The notes under the pieces: generated by a model
Told to the model about the DNA's origin: nothing
Seen by the model: the letters and a program-made list of their open reading frames with translations, nothing else
The model's database searches: none
Made by a program: the position numbers and the translations under genes
From: Acidimicrobiaceae bacterium
Lineage (GTDB): Bacteria; Actinomycetota; Acidimicrobiia; Acidimicrobiales; Aldehydirespiratoraceae
Direction of reading: 5' to 3'
DNA length: 36,190 bases
Assembly: GCA_009844405.1 (NCBI GenBank)
Contig: VYBO01000094.1
Span: 1 to 36,190 of the forward strand
In this document: piece after piece, positions 1 to 6,900 of the stretch
Position numbering within the stretch: the first letter of the stretch is position 1
How the letters are laid out: each line of letters begins with the position of its first letter

Positions 1-326
1 GGTGCGGGGGCCTGGGGCGGGCCGGAAGCGGCTCCCGCGGCTGCGGCCGCGGGCTCTGGGTCTGGCTCGGATGACGGGATCTCCTCACCCGGCTCGCCGA
101 CCACGATGAGGGTCTGGCCCACCTCGATGACGTCGCCTGGCTCGCCGCCCAGCGCCAGCACGGTGCCCCGGTAGGGAGTGGTCATCTCGACCACCGACTT
201 GTCGGTCTCGACCGAGCAGATGGGCTGGTCCAACTCCAGGGTGTCGCCGATGTCCACCAGCCACTCCACGATCTCGCCCTCGACCATGGTGTCGCCCACG
301 GCCGGGAGCTTGAAGACGGACGCCAT
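1..326 (-). CDS. 2-oxoacid dehydrogenase E2 (lipoyl acyltransferase), N-terminal part
   Basis: Partial gene; the 3' end runs off the window. The 108 visible residues form one lipoyl domain (about 1-80), with the lipoylated lysine at K43 in the motif ETDKS and the usual GDTM-EG opening. A Pro/Ala/Glu-rich flexible linker follows. This is the swinging-arm acyltransferase core subunit of a pyruvate, branched-chain or acetoin-type dehydrogenase complex; the catalytic domain that would tell these apart is not in the window. It lies 71 bp downstream of the fused E1 gene on the same strand, so both are probably in one operon. The ATG at 326 is chosen because the next upstream ATG in the intergenic region opens a frame that stops 3 bp before it. 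Confidence 0.9.
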   Translation of the reverse strand, partial: MASVFKLPAVGDTMVEGEIVEWLVDIGDTLELDQPICSVETDKSVVEMTTPYRGTVLALGGEPGDVIEVGQTLIVVGEPGEEIPSSEPDPEPAAAAAGAASGPPQAPA

Positions 327-397
327 GTCAGTTCTTCGCCCGCTCCAGCCGCGAGGGTGCGGCGGTCACGGAGGGCAGGTCCGGTATGGAAGCCATG

Positions 398-2476
398 TCA
401 GTTGGCGAGCGCTCGGTGGACGCCGGCGGCGATGCGGTCGGCGGTGACCATGGAGTACCGCTCCAGCTGGGTCGGGCCCCAGAAGACGTCCATGTGGGCC
501 ACCCGCACCGGCGGCGCCTCCAGCGAGTAGAGACCCCTCTCGCTGACTGCGGCCAACACCTCGGCGCCGAACCCGCTGGTGGTCTGGGCCTCATGCGCGA
601 CGACCAGCCGGCCCGTCCTGTCCACACTGTCCAGCACAGTCTCGCGGTCCCACGGATACAAGGTCCGCAGGTCGACCACCTCGGCCGACACCCCCTCGGC
701 GGCCAGGGTCTCGGCCGCCTTGAGCGCCTGGCGCACCGGCGGGCCCCACGACACAACGGTCACGTCGGTGCCTTCGCGGAGCACGCGGGCCCGCCCGAAC
801 GGGATCCGGTAGGGCTCGACCGGGACGTCCTGCTTGAGGCCGCGGTACAGCGAGATGGGCTCCAGGAACACCACCGGATCCTCGCTGGCCAGCGCCGACT
901 CCATCAGGCCCTTGGCGTCGTAGGGGTTCGAGGGGTACACCACCACCAGCCCGGGCGCGTGGGTGAAGAACGACTCGGGCGAGTCGGTGTGGAACTCGTG
1001 GTTGTCGAGGTTGGTGCCCACCGGCAGCCGGGCCACCACCGGCGCGGTGAGGTGGCCCCGGTAGCGCCACCGGATGCGGGCCACATGGCCGATGAGCTGG
1101 TCGAAGGCGGGGTACACGAAGCCGGCGAACTCGATCTCGGCCACCGGCCTCAGCCCGGCAATGGCCATGCCCACCGCAGTGCCCATGATGCCGGTCTCGC
1201 ACAGCGGGGTGTCGATCACCCGGTCGGCGCCGAAGCGCGCGAGCATGCCCTCGGTGATCCGGAACACGCCTCCCTCCTCGCCGACGTCCTCGCCCAGCGT
1301 CACCAGCGACGGATCGCGTTCGAAGGCCGCGTGCAGCGTCAGCTTGAGAGCCTCGGTCATGTCGAGCTGGCGGGTCTCGCCGGTGGGAGACGGGTCTTCA
1401 GCGACGGCCCAGATCTCGCCGGGCGCCAGTGCGGCTGGGGCTTCGCCGGCATCCTGCTGCTCGCGGTGCAACTGCTCGGCCAGGGAGGCAGGCGCCCGGG
1501 CGAACAGCTGCCGGGGCGAGTAGTGGCGCGACACCGGCGGCCGGGCCTCGAGCTGGTCGACGAACGCCTCGAGGTCGGCCGAGATCCCGGCCCTCATGTC
1601 GTCCTCCTGCCCGGTCTCCCACAGGCCCTTGTTCACCAGGAAGGCCCGCATCCGGGTGATGGGGTCCCGCTCGCGCCACTGGGACTCCTCGTCCGTGGTG
1701 CGGTACACCGGCGTGCCGTCGTACGTCGAGTGTGGTGCGAACCGGTAGGTGAGCATCTCGATGAGGGCGGGGCCTCCGCCCGAGGCGGCCCGCTCCACGG
1801 CCTCGCGGGCCGCCTGGTACATGGCCAGCGGGTCCATGCCGTCGACGCGCTCGCCGCAGAACCCGTACCCGTCGGCCTTGGCGGCCAGCGTGGCCGCCGC
1901 AGTCTGCTTGTCGATGGTGGTCGACTGGGCCACCTGGTTGTTCTGGCACAGGAACACGGTGGGGGTCTTCCATACCCCCGCGAAGTTCATGGCCGCATGG
2001 AAGTCGGACTCCGAGGTGGCCCCGTCGCCGAACACCACCATGGCCACCGTGTCGCGTCCCTGGAGCCGCTCGGCGTAGCCGAAGCCCACCGCGTGGGGGA
2101 GATGGGTGCCGATGGTGGCGTTGAGACGGGTCACCCGGTAGCGGCGAACGTCCCAGAGGTCGTCGTCGTCGGCCACGCCCATCCACAGGCCGACCGCGGC
2201 GATGGGGCTCATGCCCCGGGCCAGCCACATTCCCAGCTCCCGGTAGGCGGTGAAGAGCCAGTCGGTCTCACGCAGGGCGAGCGCCGCCCCGACATGGGCC
2301 TCCTGTCCGCTCACCTGGTAGTAGGCCGGCATGCGCCCCTGGCGCTGGAGGTTGAGCAGCTTCTCGTCGGCCATCCTGGTGGTGAGCAGCAGGCGCAGCA
2401 TGTCGACGAGTTGCGTGTCGTCGAGATCCGGGGCCGGCCCCACCAGCTCGCCTGCCGGATCCAGGATCTGCCGCAT
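398..2476 (-). CDS. 2-oxoacid dehydrogenase E1, fused alpha and beta subunits
   Basis: A thiamine-diphosphate decarboxylating E1 that feeds the lipoyl E2 encoded next to it. Residues about 1-330 are the alpha part: the ThDP/Mg motif starts GDGATSE near residue 150 and ends in NN near 180. Residues about 365-690 are the beta part (transketolase-like, LGEDVGEEGGVF and the C-terminal transketolase domain). The alpha and beta chains are usually separate proteins; here one reading frame carries both. Substrate is inferred as branched-chain 2-oxoacids from the Lrp and LIV neighbours, but pyruvate or acetoin cannot be excluded. I chose the ATG at 2476 because GGGAGGAG lies just upstream of it; an in-frame GTG at 2512 would add 12 residues and has no such site. 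Confidence 0.93.
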   Translation of the reverse strand: MRQILDPAGELVGPAPDLDDTQLVDMLRLLLTTRMADEKLLNLQRQGRMPAYYQVSGQEAHVGAALALRETDWLFTAYRELGMWLARGMSPIAAVGLWMGVADDDDLWDVRRYRVTRLNATIGTHLPHAVGFGYAERLQGRDTVAMVVFGDGATSESDFHAAMNFAGVWKTPTVFLCQNNQVAQSTTIDKQTAAATLAAKADGYGFCGERVDGMDPLAMYQAAREAVERAASGGGPALIEMLTYRFAPHSTYDGTPVYRTTDEESQWRERDPITRMRAFLVNKGLWETGQEDDMRAGISADLEAFVDQLEARPPVSRHYSPRQLFARAPASLAEQLHREQQDAGEAPAALAPGEIWAVAEDPSPTGETRQLDMTEALKLTLHAAFERDPSLVTLGEDVGEEGGVFRITEGMLARFGADRVIDTPLCETGIMGTAVGMAIAGLRPVAEIEFAGFVYPAFDQLIGHVARIRWRYRGHLTAPVVARLPVGTNLDNHEFHTDSPESFFTHAPGLVVVYPSNPYDAKGLMESALASEDPVVFLEPISLYRGLKQDVPVEPYRIPFGRARVLREGTDVTVVSWGPPVRQALKAAETLAAEGVSAEVVDLRTLYPWDRETVLDSVDRTGRLVVAHEAQTTSGFGAEVLAAVSERGLYSLEAPPVRVAHMDVFWGPTQLERYSMVTADRIAAGVHRALAN

Positions 2477-2597
2477 CCTCAGGCTCCTCCCGTGATCGGC
2501 CACCAGCGACACTCTACGATGAGAAACGCTTGCATTTCACCTTGTGTGCCTGTGATTCTGCATCTCCAGTCCCGGATACAGCATGATTTTCTACGAC

Positions 2598-2603
2598 TAG
2601 GCT
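2598..2603 (+). promoter_or_regulatory. Putative -10 box of a leaderless transcript
   Basis: TAGGCT lies 6 nt before the ATG of the SDR gene at 2610, and no Shine-Dalgarno sequence is visible. A TANNNT box at this distance is the common arrangement for leaderless actinobacterial mRNAs. The 2477-2609 gap between the divergent E1 and SDR genes must also hold the E1 promoter, which I could not place. Confidence 0.35.
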
Positions 2604-2609
2604 CCCGTC

Positions 2610-3428
2610 ATGACCGAGACAAGCACGGGTAGGACGGCCACCGCCGACACCTTCGACGTGACTGGCCGCCGGGTGGTCATCACCGGGGGAACGGCCGGGA
2701 TCGGCCTGGCTGCGGCCGCCCATCTGGTTCGCTGTGGCGCCCAGGTGGTGATCGGCGGACGCCGGACGGAGGGCCGCGCCATCGCCGAGAGCGTCGGCGC
2801 GGAGTTCGTGCCTGTCGACGTAGCCGACGAGGTCTCGGTGGCGACGGCATTCAAGGCGGTGTCTGAGCGTTTCGACGCCCTCGACGCCTTGGTCCTCAAC
2901 GCAGGAATCGACGCCTGCCACGGCGATGTCGAGGACCTCGATCTCGAGGTCTTCGAGCGGGTCATGGACGTCAACACCATGGGGGTGGTGAGGGCGGTGC
3001 GCCACGGCGTGAACATGGTGCGGGATCACGGCTCGATCATCGTGACCAGTTCTCCGGCCGGCTCGGTCGGCGCGCCCGGCATGGCCGCCTACGGCGCCTC
3101 CAAAGCAGCTCTCGACCAGTTGGTCCGGGTTTGGGCGCTGGAGCTGGGACCGCGCCATGTGCGGGTCAACGGCGTCCTGCCCGGCAACGTCAGGACCGAG
3201 ATGACGCCGGAGTCGACGCCCGATGTGGAGCTGATCCGGCACCTGACCGCCAACGACACCTACAGGCCCGCGCCTGATATCTCACCGGTGTTCCACTTCT
3301 TGGTGAGCGACGCCAGCGCCCCACTGACCGGCTCGCTGGTGGGCTGCCACGACGGCATCCCCGCCGGCTTCAGCCTGGGGGTCATGTCCCGCCTGGCATC
3401 CGACCTGCCCGATAGCGGAGACGGGTAG
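2610..3428 (+). CDS. SDR family NAD(P)-dependent oxidoreductase
   Basis: Classical short-chain dehydrogenase/reductase, 272 aa. An N-terminal extension of about 18 residues precedes the Rossmann dinucleotide motif TGGTAGIG. The NAG motif sits near residue 97, the catalytic Ser is in TSSPAG, and the catalytic pair is in YGASK. The arginine-rich end of beta-2 (GGRR) hints at NADP, which is inference. The C-terminus is longer than usual and lacks the typical VDGG, reading GCHDGIPAG instead, so its substrate may be unusual. Its stop TAG overlaps the next SDR start by one base, so the two are translationally coupled. Substrate unknown. Confidence 0.9.
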   Translation: MTETSTGRTATADTFDVTGRRVVITGGTAGIGLAAAAHLVRCGAQVVIGGRRTEGRAIAESVGAEFVPVDVADEVSVATAFKAVSERFDALDALVLNAGIDACHGDVEDLDLEVFERVMDVNTMGVVRAVRHGVNMVRDHGSIIVTSSPAGSVGAPGMAAYGASKAALDQLVRVWALELGPRHVRVNGVLPGNVRTEMTPESTPDVELIRHLTANDTYRPAPDISPVFHFLVSDASAPLTGSLVGCHDGIPAGFSLGVMSRLASDLPDSGDG

Positions 3429-4270
3429 TGGCCGGGGTACTGGCTGGCCAGGTGGCGCTGGTCACCGGGGCGGGCCGATCCGGAGGGATGGGCGAGGCAG
3501 CGGCGCGGCGTCTGGCCGAGGCCGGCGCCGATGTGGTGGTTACAGACTTGGCCCGGGACCGCCCCGAACTCCGCCAGGATCCAACCCACGGCCTGGGCGA
3601 CGATCTGGCCGTGCTGGAGGTGCTGGCGGCCGAACTCCGGGACCGCTACGGGGTGAGAAGCCTCGCGGCCGCGCTGGATGTCACCGACCAGGATCAGGCC
3701 GACGCTGTCGTACAACAGACCGTGAGCGAACTGGGGTCGCTGGACATCCTGTTCAACAATGCGGGGGCCACGACCGGGGTGGGCCGCTTCGTCGACCAGA
3801 CCGAGGAGCAGTGGAACCTGTCGTGGCAGGTCAACGTCATGGGCTCGCGGCGCATGGCGCTGCTGGCGCTACGGCCGATGGTCGAGGCCGGCCGGGGCGT
3901 GATCATCAACAACGTGTCGATCGGGGGGCTGGTCTCGGACGCGGGCTACGGGGCCTACAACGTCACCAAGTTCGGCCTGGTCGCCATGACCAAGCTCATC
4001 GCCAAGGAGCACGGCCCCGACGGGATCCGCTGCGTGGGGGTTTGCCCCGGCCCCATCGACACCCAGATGGCGGTGGCCAACCGCAGGCTGGTCGCCGACC
4101 TTGCCGGTGTGACCGACGACGAGGCCAGCGAGATGCTGGTCTCGGAAGTGCCTCTGGGCCGATGGGGCACCGCCGACGAGGTGGCCCAGTTGGCGGTGTT
4201 CCTGGCCTCGCCGGCTGCCGCCTACATCAACGGGGCGCTGATCCCGATCGACGGCGGTGTCCTTCCCTAG
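3428..4270 (+). CDS. SDR family NAD(P)-dependent oxidoreductase
   Basis: 280-aa SDR starting at a GTG that shares one base with the preceding stop (TAGTG). The cofactor loop is TGAGRSGGMG, a variant of TGxxxGxG with an extra residue; NNAG follows near residue 111, then the catalytic Ser in NNVSIGG, YNVTK and a C-terminal IDGGV. A long loop between beta-2 and alpha-3 (residues about 38-62) contains a DLARDRPELRQDP stretch. The preceding gene, also an SDR, is coupled to it, so the pair may act on successive steps or form a heteromer. Substrate not recognisable from sequence. Confidence 0.92.
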   Translation: MAGVLAGQVALVTGAGRSGGMGEAAARRLAEAGADVVVTDLARDRPELRQDPTHGLGDDLAVLEVLAAELRDRYGVRSLAAALDVTDQDQADAVVQQTVSELGSLDILFNNAGATTGVGRFVDQTEEQWNLSWQVNVMGSRRMALLALRPMVEAGRGVIINNVSIGGLVSDAGYGAYNVTKFGLVAMTKLIAKEHGPDGIRCVGVCPGPIDTQMAVANRRLVADLAGVTDDEASEMLVSEVPLGRWGTADEVAQLAVFLASPAAAYINGALIPIDGGVLP

Positions 4271-4276
4271 GGCCGG

Positions 4277-5230
4277 CTAGCTGAGCCCCGCGGTCATCGA
4301 CTCCTTGACCTCCACGAGATACACGAAGGACTCGATCTGCCGCACGCCATCAGTCGAGCGGGCCCGGTCGAGCAACTCGGCCAGGTGGGCCTCGTCGCGG
4401 TAGCTGGCCTCCGCAATCACGTCGAAGCGACCCAGCACTCTGGCCACCAGGGTGATGTCGGTCATGGCCGCGATCTTCGCAGCGACGGGCTCGGCCGGGC
4501 CGTCCACCTCGATCATCAGGCCGGCGTAGCCCTTGACGCCCAGCACACCGGGGCTGACGATCGTCTGGACGGTCACCACGCCCGCGGCCATCAGCGCCAG
4601 GATTCTCTCCCGGGTGGCTGCCTGCGACATGCCGGCGGCGTCGGCCAGATCGGCGAAGGTGGCCCGGCCGTTGGCGGCCAGACTCTCCAGGAGCTTCATG
4701 TCGGTGGCGTCGACGGTGCGCCTGCGGGCGCCGAGCCGGTGGTCCGCAGCGGCGGGGTCTTGTCCCGACTGCGACCAGTCCTGCTTGACGTAGGCCACCA
4801 GCGAGAGGGCGTCGACACCCCGCACCCCCGGGTCGGTCCGGGCTCGCTCGATGGCGGCGTCCAGTTGCTGGGCGTCACGGGCCCTGAACTCCACGAAGAG
4901 CCCGCGGGCGCCGGCCAGGACCAGCACGAAGGCGGCCTCGTCCATCTCGGCCAGCCGACCGGCCGGCGGCCCGACCGGTCCCTCCACGTCGATCAGGCAG
5001 TAGGCGAACTCGCCGAATCCCAGAGCGCGCGGATCGATGCGGCCGAGTATGTGGATCACGCCACCATCCAGCAGCCGAAGGACCCGGGCCTTGATCGCGG
5101 CCTGCGACATCCCGATGCGACGGGCCAGGGCGGCGTAGCTGGCCCGGCCGTCGGCGACCAGCGCATCGATCAGGGCTCGGTCGACGTCGTCCAGATCCGC
5201 CATGGCGGGCTCATCGTAGGCGAGTGTCAT
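4277..5230 (-). CDS. Lrp/AsnC family transcriptional regulator, tandem double unit
   Basis: Two complete Lrp/AsnC units lie in one 317-aa chain. Unit 1 (about 10-150) has an AsnC-type winged helix (LDDVDRALIDALVADGRASY, then MSQAAIKARV) and a ligand-sensing RAM-like domain. A linker of about 25 residues follows. Unit 2 (about 175-315) repeats the pattern (DATDMKLLESLAANGRATF, MSQAATRERI). Lrp proteins are normally about 150 aa and dimerise, so this is an intramolecular pseudo-dimer. It is divergent from the amino-acid-type ABC importer and convergent with the SDR pair, which suggests it senses an amino acid and controls the importer. The ATG at 5230 has GGAG 6 nt upstream. Confidence 0.93.
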   Translation of the reverse strand: MTLAYDEPAMADLDDVDRALIDALVADGRASYAALARRIGMSQAAIKARVLRLLDGGVIHILGRIDPRALGFGEFAYCLIDVEGPVGPPAGRLAEMDEAAFVLVLAGARGLFVEFRARDAQQLDAAIERARTDPGVRGVDALSLVAYVKQDWSQSGQDPAAADHRLGARRRTVDATDMKLLESLAANGRATFADLADAAGMSQAATRERILALMAAGVVTVQTIVSPGVLGVKGYAGLMIEVDGPAEPVAAKIAAMTDITLVARVLGRFDVIAEASYRDEAHLAELLDRARSTDGVRQIESFVYLVEVKESMTAGLS

Positions 5231-5364
5231 GTCCGGTCTCCGGGCGATTGCGAGGACTCATCCAAGAAGCGCAAGCAGCCTGTCTAGCTCAGCGCAGAAT
5301 CCGTGGTCAATTCGTCTATTGGACAGCGGAACTATTGCTGCGGGCGCTGACTTGCCAACATATG

Positions 5365-5417
5365 TACAATTCAGCTATCAAGACTCCACAGAATGCGTGC
5401 ACGAGCCGCGAAGGAGG
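5365..5417 (+). promoter_or_regulatory. Putative promoter and ribosome binding site of the ABC importer operon
   Basis: In the 196-bp gap between the divergent Lrp gene and the lipoprotein gene, TACAAT (5365-5370) is a good -10 candidate. No clear -35 is visible. A strong AAGGAGG (5411-5417) sits 9 nt before the ATG at 5427. The 8-bp palindrome ACATATGT (5359-5366) overlaps the -10 and could be part of an operator for the adjacent Lrp-type regulator; that is inference. Confidence 0.45.
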
Positions 5418-5426
5418 AACACACCG

Positions 5427-6818
5427 ATGAGTCCCAAGTCCCGCTTGAGGTTCTTCACGGCAGGCCTGCTCGCCCTAGCCCTAGTGGCGGCGAGCTGTGG
5501 CGACGACGACGATGACGCTGCACCCGCCGCGCCGGAGCCCACCGCGGCCGCACCGGCCGAGGCGCCGGCTGAAGAGCCCATGGACGACGACGACGACCAT
5601 GCCGATGACGACGACGACGACCATGCCGACCACGACGACGACCATGCCGACCACGACGACGACCATGCCGACGAGGCCATGGACGATTCCGATGGAGCAA
5701 TGGCCGACGAGTCGATGGAACCCGTCAAGATCGGTCTGATCGCCCAGGTCGAGGAGCTCATGGCCTTCCCCGAGGTTCCCGCCGTGGCCCAGGCCTACGT
5801 CGACTACTTCAATGCGGAGCACGGTGGCGCCAACGGCCATCCGATCGAGCTCGAGGTCTGCGGGGCGGGTGACGCAGTGGAGTCCCACATCGCCTGCGCC
5901 AACGAGTTCGTGAACGCCGACGACATCAATGTGGTCATCAACGGCGGCTTCCTGTCCAACAGCATCGCCTCGGGCACCATCCTGGCCGAGGCGGGCAAGG
6001 CGAACCTCGGGTTGGGGAACGACTTCATCGACTACCTCACGCCGAATCTCTACAACTTCGATCCGGGCCTGCCCGGCCTGGCCCAGGTGTTCTTCGTGTT
6101 CGCCAGCGAGCGACGAGACGTCTCCACCATGTCGCTCTACCTTGCCGACGACCCGGCGATCGCGCCGTTCGAGCCGGCGCTGTATGCCATCGCCGAGAAC
6201 AACGGCATCACGATCAACGAGACCATCTTCCTGGGGTTCGAGCCCGACCTGACCGGTCCGATCTCGGCCGCCGACACCTCCAACGACGGCTGGCTGTTCG
6301 TGCTGGCCGACGGCGCCCAGTGCACCGCGGCCGCCGCGGGCGCAGCGACGGTCGGCTACGAGGGCCATCTGTTCGCCAACGACCTGTGCGCAGGCCAGGA
6401 CGTGGTTGAGTCGGGAGTCCTCGACGGATGGAGCGTTCCGATCGTCTCGAGCGCCCCCACCGTCGACGGCGGCGCCGAGATCGACGAGATACACCGCGTC
6501 CTCGACACCTACGGCGGTCCAGGCGTGCAGACCGCGGGCCTGGCCGGTTGGGCGCTGGCCCAGGTCTTCATCGCCCGGGACCTCCTCGTCGAGGGCGGCG
6601 GCGCCGACGCCACCGCCGAGTCGGTACTGACCGCACTCAGCACCTACTCCCGCAGCGACATCCCCGGCTATCCCGAGGTGAGCTGCCCCGGGCCCGATCC
6701 GTGGCTCGGTGCGTGCAACACCTCCCCGCTGATGGTCACAGTCGTGGACGGGCAGATGACGGGCCCCGACGGGTTCACGTTCCTGGACTTCTCGCAGCTG
6801 AACTTCCTGCTGGGCTGA
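5427..6818 (+). CDS. ABC transporter substrate-binding lipoprotein, LIV (branched-chain amino acid) type
   Basis: 463-aa extracellular binding protein. Residues 1-24 are a lipoprotein signal peptide ending in the lipobox VAASC, with lipidation at the Cys. Residues about 25-90 are a low-complexity spacer: first Asp and Ala/Pro, then repeats of Asp runs punctuated by His-Ala. The folded part starts at about residue 97 (VKIGLIAQV), the usual opening of the periplasmic-binding fold of LivJ-type receptors, and runs to the end. It is the first gene of an operon with the permease and two ATPases downstream. The ATG at 5427 is chosen for its AAGGAGG and signal peptide. Ligand is probably an amino acid or small organic acid; the pocket cannot be read by eye. 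Confidence 0.92.
   Translation: MSPKSRLRFFTAGLLALALVAASCGDDDDDAAPAAPEPTAAAPAEAPAEEPMDDDDDHADDDDDDHADHDDDHADHDDDHADEAMDDSDGAMADESMEPVKIGLIAQVEELMAFPEVPAVAQAYVDYFNAEHGGANGHPIELEVCGAGDAVESHIACANEFVNADDINVVINGGFLSNSIASGTILAEAGKANLGLGNDFIDYLTPNLYNFDPGLPGLAQVFFVFASERRDVSTMSLYLADDPAIAPFEPALYAIAENNGITINETIFLGFEPDLTGPISAADTSNDGWLFVLADGAQCTAAAAGAATVGYEGHLFANDLCAGQDVVESGVLDGWSVPIVSSAPTVDGGAEIDEIHRVLDTYGGPGVQTAGLAGWALAQVFIARDLLVEGGGADATAESVLTALSTYSRSDIPGYPEVSCPGPDPWLGACNTSPLMVTVVDGQMTGPDGFTFLDFSQLNFLLG
5583..5692 (+). repeat. Tandem repeat encoding an Asp/His-rich spacer
   Basis: Near-perfect repeat with a 21-nt period in its later part: units beginning GACCATGCCGACCACGACG lie at about 5619, 5640 and 5661, and looser copies precede them. 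In frame the unit reads Asp-His-Ala-Asp-His-Asp-Asp. The whole period is a multiple of three, so copy-number changes would keep the reading frame. Confidence 0.8.
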
Positions 6819-6847
6819 CGCTCCTGCAGGCCTGGTCGGCTACGGTC

Positions 6848-6885
6848 GAAGCAGGCCGGGCCCGCGTGGGGTCCGGCCCGGCTTC
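6848..6885 (+). other. GC-rich hairpin between lipoprotein and permease genes
   Basis: GAAGC..GGCCGG pairs imperfectly with CCGGCC..GCTTC around a short GTGG-containing loop. There is no T-tract, so it is not a classic intrinsic terminator. In binding-protein operons a hairpin here commonly raises receptor mRNA over permease mRNA by partial termination or 3' protection; that role is inferred. Confidence 0.4.
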
Positions 6886-6900
6886 GGTCGGGGAGTCGCC

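Noticed and set aside
386..2632. 748-codon open frame on the plus strand, antisense to the E1 gene
   Set aside because: It is rich in Gly, Arg, His and Val with no domain, and mirrors codon bias of the E1 gene, whose motifs are complete.
4262..4290. Bidirectional terminator between the SDR pair and the Lrp gene
   Set aside because: Only a short GGGC/GCCC pairing over a 6-bp gap; too weak to call.
5583..5692. CRISPR array
   Set aside because: The period is 21 nt with no spacers, and it lies inside a coding sequence.
5497..5739. Thr-rich small ORF in the lipoprotein repeat
   Set aside because: A frame-shifted reading of the Asp/His codons; no start signal.
6848..6885. Rho-independent terminator after the lipoprotein gene
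   Set aside because: The stem is imperfect and no T-run follows; kept only as a hairpin of uncertain role.
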